A DNA stretch of 64,000 nt from Oscillospiraceae bacterium (GTDB lineage Bacteria > Bacillota > Clostridia > Oscillospirales > Acutalibacteraceae), in NCBI GenBank assembly GCA_022650485.1, contig JALCPP010000003.1:62001-126000 (forward strand). Direction: 5' to 3'. How positions within the stretch are numbered: position 1 is the stretch's first letter; every line of letters begins with the position of its first letter. The notes under the pieces were generated by a model. That model was not told the DNA's origin, searched no databases, and saw only the letters and a program-made list of their open reading frames with translations. Made by a program: the position numbers and the translations under genes. This document shows, piece by piece, positions 1 to 7,143 of this stretch.

Positions 1-33
1 GCTGGAAATTAATCCGATAACAGGATGACTCAT
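1..33 (-). CDS. Start of an unidentified gene (5' end only)
   Basis: An ATG at 31-33 (minus strand) opens a frame reading MSHPVIGLISS before it leaves the window. A strong Shine-Dalgarno AAAGGAG lies six bases upstream (40-46 on the plus strand), which is the main reason to call it. Eleven residues are too few to assign a family; the hydrophobic PVIGL start resembles class-I amidotransferase-like hydrolases of the peptidase C26 type, but that is only a guess. It is divergent from spoIIID. The 278 bases between them hold no convincing gene. Confidence 0.5.
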   Translation of the reverse strand, partial: MSHPVIGLISS

Positions 34-311
34 GAGAAACTCCTTTAGGTACCGTAGAATTTTGCGTAGATGTAAAAATGAATTTAAGTAGATTTTCTGC
101 CGCATTTTGAAGGCTTGTTCGAGAGAAGGACGGTTGTACTTTCTGTGGGACGGCCATATGAAAAACGGAAGAACAGCTTTTTGTTTTGGTGCGTTATTCC
201 ACCCGGCGGCGCGCGGAAGGATTCGCCGGACAATATGGGAAAAGGACCAGTACTAATTTCCTTCTTGCCCGCATACCTATTAGCAATCGGATTCGTTTGG
301 AGGGTGGAGTC

Positions 312-563
312 GTGAAAGGTATTGTGGAAGAACGTGCCGTGGAGCTTGGCGAATATATTGTGCGCAACAAAGCAACCGTGCGCAGCACCGCAAAAAAATT
401 TGGCGTGAGCAAGAGTACCGTACATAAAGACGTTGCACAGCGCCTGAAGGCGATTGACCCGCAGCTTTACAAAAAGGTTAAGGTTATTTTGGAGTTTAAT
501 AAATCTCAGCGCCATATTCGTGGCGGCATTGCCACGCGGCTCAAATATAAAAAAACAATGTAA
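312..563 (+). CDS. spoIIID: Stage III sporulation transcriptional regulator SpoIIID
   Basis: This is the 83-residue mother-cell DNA-binding regulator that adjusts the sigma-E regulon and prepares the sigma-K programme during sporulation. The product begins MKGIVEERAVELGEYI and has a helix-turn-helix (about residues 20-45, core VRSTAKKFGVSKSTVHKDV) followed by the basic tail SQRHIRGGIATRLKYKK typical of the family. The GTG at 312 is chosen because it gives exactly the family N-terminus and is preceded by GGAGGGTGG; the same frame is open upstream but carries no family residues. Length matches the usual 80-95 residues. It is followed by its own terminator and seems monocistronic. It is the clearest evidence that the organism forms endospores. 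Identification is very secure. Confidence 0.97.
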   Translation: MKGIVEERAVELGEYIVRNKATVRSTAKKFGVSKSTVHKDVAQRLKAIDPQLYKKVKVILEFNKSQRHIRGGIATRLKYKKTM

Positions 564-600
564 AACCATTGCGGAGCGGACCGCAAAGTTGATATGTAAG

Positions 601-675
601 GGCCCTTTTCCGCTTTCGCCCTGCCGAGCGACGTCTGATTGGCTGCGGCAGGCAAAAGCGGAAAGGAGCCTTTTT
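601..675 (+). terminator. Rho-independent terminator of spoIIID
   Basis: A long imperfect hairpin pairs the GGCCCTTTTCCGCTTT side (601-616) with AAAAGCGGAAAGGAGCC (654-670), with an inner CTGCCG/CGGCAG stem, and is followed by TTTTT at 671-675. Confidence 0.8.
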
Positions 676-690
676 CTGTATCTTTGGCGG

Positions 691-720
691 ATCCCCGTCC
701 TGACCATGTAGGAAGGGGAT
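691..720. repeat. Inverted repeat between spoIIID and the lrp-type gene
   Basis: ATCCCC at 691-696 and TCCT at 698-701 pair with AGGA at 710-713 and GGGGAT at 715-720 across an 8-base loop, with one mismatch. Neither side has a T-run, so it is not a typical terminator. It lies just past the stop codon of the minus-strand regulator and may protect that mRNA's 3' end. Confidence 0.4.
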
Positions 721-734
721 GTTCCGTTGCTGAT

Positions 735-1184
735 TTATAGGGAGTCGCTTTCCAGTACGGTAACGCCCCGTGCTTCCACCGGGGTGGAAAATACAATTTG
801 GGTTTCAGTCGGGCCGAATTTTTGCAGGTTGCCGATAAATTCATCCAATTCCATGGTGCTGTGGTAAATGACTTTGATCAGCATGGAATAATTGCCGGTG
901 ACGCAGTTGCATTCCACCACGTTGGGGCAGGAGCGGATAAACGGGTAGAATTCCGGTTTTTGATTCGGGGACATTTGCAGGTTGATAAACGCTTTAATAT
1001 GATATCCGAGTTTATACTGGTTCACACACGCGTGATAACCGCTGATCAGTCCCTGCTTTTCCAGTTTTTCAATTCGGGCGGAAACTGCGGGGGAAGACAG
1101 AAAGACTTTTTTTGTCAGTGCTTTGATGGGAATTCTCGCGTTTTCCTGCAAAGCGGCAAGTAATGTGGCATCGATTTTATCCAT
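735..1184 (-). CDS. Lrp/AsnC family transcriptional regulator
   Basis: A 149-residue feast/famine-type regulator. The N-terminal winged helix-turn-helix (about residues 2-60) shows the family pattern LLAALQENARIPIKALTKK followed by LSSPAVSARIEKLEKQGLI. The C-terminal half (about 65-140) is the RAM/AsnC ligand-binding and oligomerisation domain with the typical VVECNCVTGNYSMLIKV stretch. A GAGGTGAT ribosome-binding site precedes the ATG. It is divergent from aspA over a 445-base shared upstream region. Such regulators commonly sense amino acids and control the neighbouring amino-acid gene, so it is inferred (not shown) to regulate aspA and itself. The family assignment is secure; the effector is unknown. 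Confidence 0.93.
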   Translation of the reverse strand: MDKIDATLLAALQENARIPIKALTKKVFLSSPAVSARIEKLEKQGLISGYHACVNQYKLGYHIKAFINLQMSPNQKPEFYPFIRSCPNVVECNCVTGNYSMLIKVIYHSTMELDEFIGNLQKFGPTETQIVFSTPVEARGVTVLESDSL

Positions 1185-1442
1185 GGTTGATCACCTCATA
1201 GAAGATGCGTATTATGTATTGTTTTCGTATGAAATATTAAAAAATAAAGGAGCGAGCCAGATAATCAAACTGACATGCTCCTTTGCATTTAACTTTATTA
1301 ATTATAATCACTTTCCATCTGTTTTCAATGCCGAAAAGAAAAAAAGATTGAAAAATGATCTGTTTTCGCTTGGCTGCCGTCACTTGTAACGGAATGCTCT
1401 GCAACACTGTGACGGGGTGAATGATGTAGTGAAAATAGAATT

Positions 1443-1472
1443 TTGGAAATTACTAATATTATTAAGTATTAG
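1443..1472 (+). promoter_or_regulatory. Possible sigma-A promoter and operator for aspA
   Basis: TTGGAA (1443-1448) and TATTAG (1467-1472) are separated by 18 bp. The inverted repeat CTAATA (1453-1458)/TATTAG (1467-1472) overlies the spacer and -10 box and could be a regulator site. The hexamers are only moderate matches, so this is tentative. Confidence 0.35.
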
Positions 1473-1554
1473 GCGAAAGAACTTACTTGGATAAAGAGAA
1501 CATCGTGAAAAATAAAAATATCAAGGAAAGGTGCAAAAGCTATTTACGGGGCCG

Positions 1555-1604
1555 CTGGAACATGGTACAGTACATCCATCATAATCAATTCGGATGTGTT
1601 CCAG
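1555..1604 (+). promoter_or_regulatory. Leader hairpin upstream of aspA
   Basis: CTGGAAC (1555-1561) pairs with GTTCCAG (1598-1604), and ACATCC (1572-1577) with GGATGT (1592-1597), giving a two-part stem with a one-sided 10-base bulge and a 14-base loop. It ends about 25 bases before the aspA start. It carries no T-box or known riboswitch signature that I recognise. It may stabilise the message or take part in regulation. Confidence 0.45.
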
Positions 1605-1629
1605 GGTCCGGGAATGAGGCGGCACAAAC

Positions 1630-3045
1630 ATGAAAACAAGAACGGAAACAGATTCTATCGGAAGTCTGAATGTTCCGGCGGAAGCCTATTACGGGGTTCA
1701 GGCGATGAGGGCCAGAAATAATTTTCACATAACAGGCAGACGCATGGACCCGGATTTTATTATTTCGCTGGCGCAGATTAAAAAGGCTGCCGCGGTGACA
1801 AACAGGAACGCGGGAAATTTAAAGGCTTCTGCGGCGAACGTGATCATCGCCGCTTGTGACGAGATCATGGCGGGCCACCTGCACAGCCAGTTTATTGTTG
1901 ACCCGATTCAGGGCGGAGCCGGAACCTCTGCAAATATGAATGCAAACGAGGTAATCGCCAACAGGGCGATCGAGCTGCTGGGAGGAGAAAAAGGGGATTA
2001 TTCCATCCTCCATCCAAATGACCATGTGAATATGTCGCAGTCTACAAACGATGTTTTTCCTACGGCGGGAAAGCTGACCATGCTGAAACTCCTTCCGCAG
2101 GTACTGCATCAGCTGAAGCGTTTGGCGGAAGCGCTGGAAGAAAAGGAAGCGGAATTTGATGATGTGCTGAAAATGGGACGCACACAGCTGCAAGATGCCG
2201 TTCCGATTCGGTTGGGGCAGGAATTCGGCGCATGGGCTTCAGCAGTCAGGCGCAGTATGGACCGGCTGCAGAAAAGTCAGGATGAGATGCGTACCGTCAA
2301 CATGGGCGGTACGGCAATTGGGACTTCCGTCAACGCGGCGCCCGCCTATCAATGCAATATTGTGCCGAATCTTCAGAAAGTCTGCGGATTGCCGTTGAAG
2401 CAGGCGGAAAATCTGATTGACGCCACACAGAACCTTGATGGATTTGTGGCGGTGTCCGGAGCAATGAAAGCCTGCGCGGTGACTTTGTCTAAAATAGCAA
2501 ATGATCTTCGGCTTCTTTCCAGCGGGCCGAAAACCGGTTTGATGGAAATTAATCTTCCAGCCCGGCAGAACGGTTCCTCTATTATGCCTGGAAAGATTAA
2601 TCCCGTCATTCCGGAGGTCGTTTCTCAGGTGGCATTCCAGATTATCGGGAACGACAGTACCGCGACACTGGCTGCGGAAGCGGGCCAGCTGGAACTCAAC
2701 GCGTTTGAGCCTGTGTTGTTCTATAATCTGTTTGAGTCCGCGAGAAGTCTGACGGGTGCGGTCAAAACGATGGTGGACAACTGCGTGAAGGAAATTACGG
2801 CAAACCGCGATATTTGCCGCCGGCACTTGGAGGAAAGCGTTGGAATTGTCACCGCGCTTTGCCCTTATATCGGGTATGCTAAATCTGCACAGCTTGCCAA
2901 AGAATCGCTGAAAACCGGCGTGCCGGTTTTGAAACTGGTGGAAAGCAGGAAGGTCCTGAGCGGGGAAAAGCTAAAGGCAATTTTAAACCCCACCGCGATG
3001 ACGGGCCCCGTTCAGACAATGAGCATCGGAAAACTTTCCGTATAA
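1630..3045 (+). CDS. aspA: Aspartate ammonia-lyase (aspartase)
   Basis: Catalyses reversible deamination of L-aspartate to fumarate and ammonia in the cytoplasm. The 471-residue product belongs to the fumarase/aspartase superfamily. The signature loop GSSIMPGKINPV (residues 315-326) carries the catalytic serine; the N-terminus TETDSIGSLNVPAEAYYGVQ and the segments GGAGTSANMNANEVIANRA and HPNDHVNMSQSTNDVFPTA are typical. The choice of aspartase over class-II fumarase rests on the N-terminal TETDxxG and the overall pattern and is likely but not certain without comparison. The ATG gives the expected N-terminus; a GAGGCGG stretch lies about nine bases upstream. It is divergent from the Lrp-type regulator and is followed after 11 bases by a small ORF and then a strong terminator. 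Confidence 0.93.
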   Translation: MKTRTETDSIGSLNVPAEAYYGVQAMRARNNFHITGRRMDPDFIISLAQIKKAAAVTNRNAGNLKASAANVIIAACDEIMAGHLHSQFIVDPIQGGAGTSANMNANEVIANRAIELLGGEKGDYSILHPNDHVNMSQSTNDVFPTAGKLTMLKLLPQVLHQLKRLAEALEEKEAEFDDVLKMGRTQLQDAVPIRLGQEFGAWASAVRRSMDRLQKSQDEMRTVNMGGTAIGTSVNAAPAYQCNIVPNLQKVCGLPLKQAENLIDATQNLDGFVAVSGAMKACAVTLSKIANDLRLLSSGPKTGLMEINLPARQNGSSIMPGKINPVIPEVVSQVAFQIIGNDSTATLAAEAGQLELNAFEPVLFYNLFESARSLTGAVKTMVDNCVKEITANRDICRRHLEESVGIVTALCPYIGYAKSAQLAKESLKTGVPVLKLVESRKVLSGEKLKAILNPTAMTGPVQTMSIGKLSV

Positions 3046-3056
3046 GGGAGGCAGTT

Positions 3057-3230
3057 ATGAACTATCTTGGAAATGAACTTGTTTATCTGGAAACAGACCG
3101 TGTCAATTACTGGCCGGACCGCCGGGACCGCGCGGCACAGTATCTGAAACTCCCTAATCGGAAAGTCTGCCGTCCGGACCGCTTCGTTCCCAGGCGCGGC
3201 GGAAGTTTTGAAGGGCGCAATCACATTTGA
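3057..3230 (+). CDS. Small basic protein of unknown function (57 residues)
   Basis: An ATG at 3057 opens a 57-codon frame beginning MNYLGNELVYLETDRVNYW and ending EGRNHI. A good ribosome-binding site (AAGGGAGGCAG) precedes the start and sits directly after the aspA stop, so the two would be co-transcribed; the shared terminator follows 33 bases after the stop. The predicted protein is arginine-rich (many R/D pairs), with aromatic residues near the N-terminus, one Cys, and no membrane segment or signal peptide. I do not recognise a family. The position and ribosome-binding site support translation, but short ORFs like this can be spurious. Confidence 0.5.
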   Translation: MNYLGNELVYLETDRVNYWPDRRDRAAQYLKLPNRKVCRPDRFVPRRGGSFEGRNHI

Positions 3231-3263
3231 ACAGCGGGCCCCGTAACGGGTTCCATTTTATTT

Positions 3264-3290
3264 GGCGGCGTGGTTTCCACGCCGCCTTTT
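3264..3290 (+). terminator. Rho-independent terminator of the aspA operon
   Basis: A perfect 10-bp stem GGCGGCGTGG (3264-3273)/CCACGCCGCC (3277-3286) with a TTT loop is followed by TTTT. Confidence 0.9.
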
Positions 3291-3397
3291 GCAGGGTATG
3301 CCTTGTTTGCGGCGGATACCATGGCATTAGTTCCTAAGGCGAGCACCGTTCATTTTTATAATTTGGCAGATTTCCTTATAGAATCAGACCTGAACTG

Positions 3398-3406
3398 TGA
3401 TATAAT
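3398..3406 (+). promoter_or_regulatory. Extended -10 sigma-A promoter for thpR and the SDR gene
   Basis: TGATATAAT (3398-3406) is a perfect extended -10 element. No good -35 box is visible 17 bp upstream, as is common for the extended class. The start of thpR lies about 40 bases downstream. Confidence 0.6.
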
Positions 3407-3447
3407 ATTAGAAAAGTCATGCTTGAAAATGGGGTGGTTTTACGCGT

Positions 3448-3987
3448 TTGTTTATTGCCGTTGCATTGAGCCCGGAAATCAGGGACACCCTGGAAGATGT
3501 GATTCAAAGGCTGCGGCCCTGCTGTGAAAGCGGAAGATTTACTAAGGCTGAAAATCTGCACCTGACCCTGACGTTTTTGGGCGAGGTTTCTGCGGCAAAA
3601 GCAGAACTTGCGCGGGAGGCGATGGACGCGGTGAGCGTTTTTCCGTTTCCCCTGCATGTCGGCGGATTTGGGTATTTCCGCCGGCAAAGCGGAGATATTT
3701 TTTGGGCCGGTGTGGAACGGTCGGAGCCTTTGTCGTTCCTTCACCGCCAATTGAGTTCACAGCTGCGCAGCCGCGGGTTTTCGCTGGAACGGCGGGGGTT
3801 TCGTCCTCATCTGACGCTGGCGCGTCAGGCAGCCTTAAAGCAGGAGTATGATCACGGAGCTTTTGTAGTCCCGGCTGCAAAAATGCTGGTGGAAAAAATC
3901 ACGTTGTTCCAGTCGGAACGACCCGGGGGAAAATTGTGTTATACCCCTGTCTATGAAAAGATGCTTTCACAGGAGAAAACAAGATGA
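3448..3987 (+). CDS. thpR: RNA 2',3'-cyclic phosphodiesterase (2H phosphoesterase, ThpR/LigT family)
   Basis: A 179-residue 2H-superfamily phosphoesterase that opens 2',3'-cyclic phosphate ends on RNA. Both catalytic HxTx motifs are present: HLTL at residue 38 and HLTL at residue 121. The usual family start is MRLFIA. Here the bases read ACG-CGT-TTG-TTT-ATT, so the codon matching the family Met is ACG, and the TTG at 3448 two codons later is the first acceptable start, 10 bases after a GGGGTGG ribosome-binding site. This looks like a start-codon change from ATG and may lower expression. The stop overlaps the start of the following SDR gene in an ATGA, so the two are translationally coupled. 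Confidence 0.9.
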   Translation: MFIAVALSPEIRDTLEDVIQRLRPCCESGRFTKAENLHLTLTFLGEVSAAKAELAREAMDAVSVFPFPLHVGGFGYFRRQSGDIFWAGVERSEPLSFLHRQLSSQLRSRGFSLERRGFRPHLTLARQAALKQEYDHGAFVVPAAKMLVEKITLFQSERPGGKLCYTPVYEKMLSQEKTR

Positions 3988-4745
3988 AGGCGCTGATTAC
4001 GGGGGCGAGCTCCGGTATTGGAAGGGACTTTGCGCGTCAGCTCAGCCGACGGGGGTTTGATTTGATTCTTGCGGCCCGGCGTGTTCCCCGCATGGAAGAA
4101 CTTGCGCGGGAGCTTCCGACGCATGTCAGGGTCGTGGGGGTTGACCTGTCCTGCAAAGATCAGTGCTTTGAGTTGTACCGGGAAGTCTGCGGCGACCGAA
4201 TCGACGTGATGATTAACTGTGCCGGATTCGGACTTTTCGGCCCGTTCGATGAGACGGATCTTGACAGGGAGCTTGAACTGATCGATGTCAATATCAGGGC
4301 GGTTCATATTCTGACAAAGCTGTTTTACCGTGATTTTAAAAAAAGAGGTTCTGGGTACCTTTTGAATGTTGCTTCTTCGGCTGCGTTTCAGCCCGGACCT
4401 CTGCTTTCCAGCTACTATGCTTCCAAAGCCTATGTTTTGCGGCTGACGCAGGCTCTTGCGGAAGAACTTCGCCGTGACGGCAGCGGAGTTTATATTGGGG
4501 CGCTTTGCCCGGGGCCGGTTCGTACGGAATTTGATGCCGTTGCCAATGTGCGATTCAGCCTGAAGGGGCTTTCAAGCGAATTTGTTGCCCGTTATGCGCT
4601 GGATAAGATGTTCGCGCATAAAACTGTTATTGTGCCCGGAATGCAGATGAAGGCCGCTCTGTTCGGGGAACGCTTTTTGCCGCAGTCGGCAATTGTGCGG
4701 CTTGCCTATTATATGCAAAAACGCAAAAAAGGGCCGAAACCATAA
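3984..4745 (+). CDS. SDR family NAD(P)-dependent oxidoreductase
   Basis: A 253-residue classical short-chain dehydrogenase. The cofactor-binding motif TGASSGIG is at residues 6-13, the NxAG-type motif NCAG at 78-81, the catalytic Ser near 131 and the YxxxK pair at Tyr144/Lys148. The arginine pair following strand beta-2 (AARR) suggests NADP(H) preference. The substrate cannot be told; similarity in style to DltE/YqjQ-type proteins suggests a general ketone or acyl reductase. The C-terminus is basic (QKRKKGPKP). It overlaps thpR by four bases and is followed by a long perfect inverted repeat that probably ends the transcript. Confidence 0.9.
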   Translation: MKALITGASSGIGRDFARQLSRRGFDLILAARRVPRMEELARELPTHVRVVGVDLSCKDQCFELYREVCGDRIDVMINCAGFGLFGPFDETDLDRELELIDVNIRAVHILTKLFYRDFKKRGSGYLLNVASSAAFQPGPLLSSYYASKAYVLRLTQALAEELRRDGSGVYIGALCPGPVRTEFDAVANVRFSLKGLSSEFVARYALDKMFAHKTVIVPGMQMKAALFGERFLPQSAIVRLAYYMQKRKKGPKP

Positions 4746-4769
4746 GCATTGAAATTCACAAAAGTCTGA

Positions 4770-4819
4770 ACAAACAGCTCCTACCACTGCAATATCGTGC
4801 AGTGGTAGGAGCTGTTTGT
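4770..4819. terminator. Long perfect hairpin between convergent genes
   Basis: A perfect 22-bp inverted repeat (4770-4791 and 4798-4819) with a 6-base loop lies between the plus-strand SDR gene and the minus-strand regulator. Both ends carry short A/T tracts (ACAAACAG and CTGTTTGT), so it probably terminates in both directions, although neither T-run is pure. Confidence 0.65.
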
Positions 4820-4875
4820 CATCGGTTCATGAGCCGAAAACACAGGCGGTAAAGCATGCAGAGGCAAAGTGCTTT

Positions 4876-5481
4876 TCAGCATTTCCCGTGAAATTCAATC
4901 ACTTTGCCGAGTATTCTTACGGGGAGTTCTTCTATTTCTTTTGTCGTATAAAAAAACATTTTACGGTTTGGGTTATAAGGGAGCAGCATAATGCCGTCCC
5001 TGTTGGTCACCACGCGAATGATTCCCGCGTTTCTATTTGCCACCTGAACGACGGCCACGTCCCCGTCTGCAACAAAAGTCTGCCGATGCGCGATGGCGAT
5101 ATCGCCGTGGCATATGCGCGGTTCCATCAGATCGCCGCGTGCCAGAATCCCGAAGTATTCACTGCTGTCTTCCGGGTGAGGTTCAAAATTCAAGAAGTAC
5201 AAAATTGTGCCGCAGTTGTCTGGCCCCGGTTCTGACCGCAGAGAGGCGTAAACAGGAATTTTTGCGCAGCAGTTTTTCTGCTGGGCATAGGTGCGGTCCG
5301 TTCCCAACAGGTAATCAATCGATACCCCAAAATAGGCTGCAAGCTGTAACAGAGTTTTTTTATCCGGCTCGTATTTTTCATTTTCGTAACCCGATAAAGA
5401 GGACTGACTGACATGGATAATCTTTGCGAGTTCATCCTGCTTCATTGCTTTTTGCAGACGCAGGAAACGAATTTTGTTCAT
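4876..5481 (-). CDS. XRE-family repressor with a degenerate S24 (LexA/CI-like) domain
   Basis: A 201-residue two-domain regulator. An XRE helix-turn-helix (about residues 4-60, LAKIIHVSQSSLSGYENEK and the SIDYLLG end) precedes an S24 peptidase-like fold (about 75-200). In self-cleaving relatives the active site is GDSM plus a Lys. Here the motif reads GDLMEP, with Leu118 replacing the nucleophilic Ser, and no Lys occurs in the VANRNAGIIRVV stretch where the general base should be, so self-cleavage is not expected. The ATG at 5481 is chosen because AAAGGGG precedes it and it gives a normal XRE N-terminus; the frame is open 29 codons further upstream. It is divergent from an MCP gene, with a consensus promoter between. 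It may respond to a ligand rather than to DNA damage. Confidence 0.88.
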   Translation of the reverse strand: MNKIRFLRLQKAMKQDELAKIIHVSQSSLSGYENEKYEPDKKTLLQLAAYFGVSIDYLLGTDRTYAQQKNCCAKIPVYASLRSEPGPDNCGTILYFLNFEPHPEDSSEYFGILARGDLMEPRICHGDIAIAHRQTFVADGDVAVVQVANRNAGIIRVVTNRDGIMLLPYNPNRKMFFYTTKEIEELPVRILGKVIEFHGKC

Positions 5482-5561
5482 TCCTATCTGCCCCTTTGAT
5501 CTTATTTTACAAAGTGCGTGCTTAAAAAGAAATACAATATTGATTAAATTGATACCATATA

Positions 5562-5590
5562 TTGACACATTAAATTTGTGAATATATAAT
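5562..5590 (+). promoter_or_regulatory. Consensus sigma-A promoter upstream of the first MCP gene
   Basis: TTGACA (5562-5567), a 17-bp spacer and TATAAT (5585-5590) match the consensus exactly. The spacer holds the imperfect palindrome CACA-TTAAATT-TGTG (5566-5580). Two ATTGAT copies (5539-5544 and 5548-5553) and the ATTGAC of the -35 lie in a row. These are candidate operator elements for the divergent XRE-type repressor. Confidence 0.8.
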
Positions 5591-5720
5591 ACAAGAAGGT
5601 GTGACCAGTTAGAAAAATTCAGATTATGAAACGACTTGGATTAAAAACTCGTATTTTGTAATCGCACTGTTGTCAGAATGGATGAAATTCGTATTTTGAT
5701 TAAAAAGAAGGTTACGATCA

Positions 5721-7022
5721 ATGAAAATGAAAAGCAGCATTCTGAATATGAAAATTTCTAAAGTGTTTACAGGGGCCCAATATCTTCTTTCTGGAATCGG
5801 CGTTTTAACCGCGGTTCTTGGAATGTACGCGTTAAGCCGCGTTCTGAACGGGCAGGATCTTACGCAGCTCAAAGGGGCGGCGTCGTGGATGATTGTGGTG
5901 ATGGCTGTGTTCTGCGCCGTATTCGTCGCATCGGCGGTATTGTCCTATTTATGGATTTCCAAAACGGTTTTAAAGCCGATTCAGACGATTGCGGAGGTAA
6001 CAAAAGATTTTTCGCAGGGAAATTTAAGGCATGAAATCGAATATCACTCCAAGAATGAAATCGGTCTGGTGTCATCGTCCCTGAATACGGCATTTGCACT
6101 GCTGAGAAATGATGTCGGTGAAATTTCAGACACGCTGAACCGGATGGCGGAAGGCGACTATACCATGGAAATTGACCGAAATTATGTGGGGGATTTATCC
6201 CAGATTACCATTTCATTCCGCGATATTATTCAAAAGCTGAACAACACGTTTGCGGTCATTCAGGAGACGGGCAGTCAGGTGGACACTAGTGCCCAGCAGC
6301 TTTCATCAGCTGCTCAGCAGCTGGCACAGGGGACGACCGAGCAGGCGGCATCCGTAGAAGAACTGGCTTCTTCCACACAGGAAATTTCCGCCAGCATTCA
6401 GGAAACGTCTGGGAATGTTGACCAGGTGACTTCTTACATGGCGGACACTATGAACGATATTAAGATGAGCAACGACCAGATGGAGCAGATGCTTGCCGCG
6501 ATGGAGGACATCAATTCGTCTTCCGATGAAATCCGTAAAATCATTAAGGCAATTGATGAAATTGCATTTCAGACGAATATCCTTGCTTTAAACGCGGCCG
6601 TGGAGGCGGCGCGCGCCGGAGAAGCGGGAAAAGGCTTTGCGGTTGTCGCCGACGAAGTGAGGGCACTCGCAAGCAAATCGGCAAATGCCGCCAGCCAGAC
6701 GACGGCACTGATTGAAGGCACGATTACCAAAGTGCAGGACGGTACAGGCATTGCCCAAAACACGGCAAGAGCTTTAAAAGAGGTTTCTGAACGGATTACA
6801 CAGGTGAATGATACAGTAAAAAAGATAGACCGTGCGGCAAATACGCAGGCTTCAGCCGCCGAGCAGATTTCGCAGGGGATTACGCAGATTTCCAGTGTGG
6901 TTCAAACCAATTCCGCATCGGCGGAGGAAAGTGCCGCAGCGAGCGAGGAGCTTTCCGAGCAGGCGGGTCTTTTGAAACAGGAAATCAATCGTTTCCGCCT
7001 GAAAAAGAAGGTTTCTGCTTAA
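5721..7022 (+). CDS. Methyl-accepting chemotaxis protein without an extracellular sensor domain
   Basis: A 433-residue chemoreceptor. Two transmembrane helices (about residues 19-40 and 55-80) are separated by only about 14 residues, so there is no room for an extracellular ligand domain. A HAMP region follows (about 81-135) with a second HAMP-like segment near 125-175. The cytoplasmic signalling domain fills the rest; its conserved hairpin tip reads [18 protein letters not shown] and contacts CheA and CheW. No CheR-tethering C-terminal pentapeptide is visible. AGAAGG lies upstream of the ATG. It stands apart from the flagellar clusters, has a sigma-A rather than sigma-D promoter and sits beside an XRE-type repressor. 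It may sense membrane state, cytoplasmic cues or a partner protein. Confidence 0.93.
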   Translation: MKMKSSILNMKISKVFTGAQYLLSGIGVLTAVLGMYALSRVLNGQDLTQLKGAASWMIVVMAVFCAVFVASAVLSYLWISKTVLKPIQTIAEVTKDFSQGNLRHEIEYHSKNEIGLVSSSLNTAFALLRNDVGEISDTLNRMAEGDYTMEIDRNYVGDLSQITISFRDIIQKLNNTFAVIQETGSQVDTSAQQLSSAAQQLAQGTTEQAASVEELASSTQEISASIQETSGNVDQVTSYMADTMNDIKMSNDQMEQMLAAMEDINSSSDEIRKIIKAIDEIAFQTNILALNAAVEAARAGEAGKGFAVVADEVRALASKSANAASQTTALIEGTITKVQDGTGIAQNTARALKEVSERITQVNDTVKKIDRAANTQASAAEQISQGITQISSVVQTNSASAEESAAASEELSEQAGLLKQEINRFRLKKKVSA

Positions 7023-7075
7023 CGGCGGCCCGATTCAGTTCAGGCAGAGCAGGCCGTCTTTCTGTAAACTTTGTG

Positions 7076-7112
7076 AAAAAAGCACTCCCGGTCAAACCGG
7101 GAGTGCTTTTTT
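7076..7112. terminator. Bidirectional terminator between the MCP gene and eno
   Basis: A perfect stem GCACTCCCGGT (7082-7092)/ACCGGGAGTGC (7096-7106) with a CAA loop is flanked by six A on the left and six T on the right, so it can end transcription from both sides. Confidence 0.93.
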
Positions 7113-7143
7113 GTCCGCATCGTTTCTGTTTTGATATTGGCTG

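Larger units (their letters stand above)
1185..1629. other. Divergent regulatory region between the Lrp-type gene and aspA
   Basis: A 445-base AT-rich stretch with no convincing gene. Near the middle, AAAGGAGC (1246-1253) and GCTCCTTT (1277-1284) form an 8-bp inverted repeat around a 23-base loop. A possible sigma-A promoter for aspA and an mRNA leader hairpin are listed separately. The size and symmetric elements suit cross-regulation by the Lrp-type protein. Confidence 0.5.

Noticed and set aside
272-279. Sigma-E-like -10 box CATACCTA before spoIIID
   Set aside because: spoIIID is expected to be sigma-E dependent, but no convincing -35 element is found at the right distance, so I did not list it as a promoter.
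115-315. Plus-strand frame upstream of spoIIID (66 codons from TTG)
   Set aside because: No proper ribosome-binding site and no recognisable protein; it ends right at the spoIIID start and is best seen as leader DNA.
84-707. Long minus-strand open frame over spoIIID
   Set aside because: It lies opposite spoIIID and its terminator, has no ribosome-binding site or family pattern, and its residues look like a reverse translation of repeats.
1540-1629. T-box or amino-acid riboswitch before aspA
   Set aside because: No T-box sequence, specifier stem or terminator/antiterminator pair is visible; only a simple hairpin.
5649-5698. Repeated TCGTATTTTG in the MCP leader (5649-5658 and 5689-5698)
   Set aside because: A 10-base repeat in AT-rich DNA is too short to call functional; short peptides in this leader lack good ribosome-binding sites.
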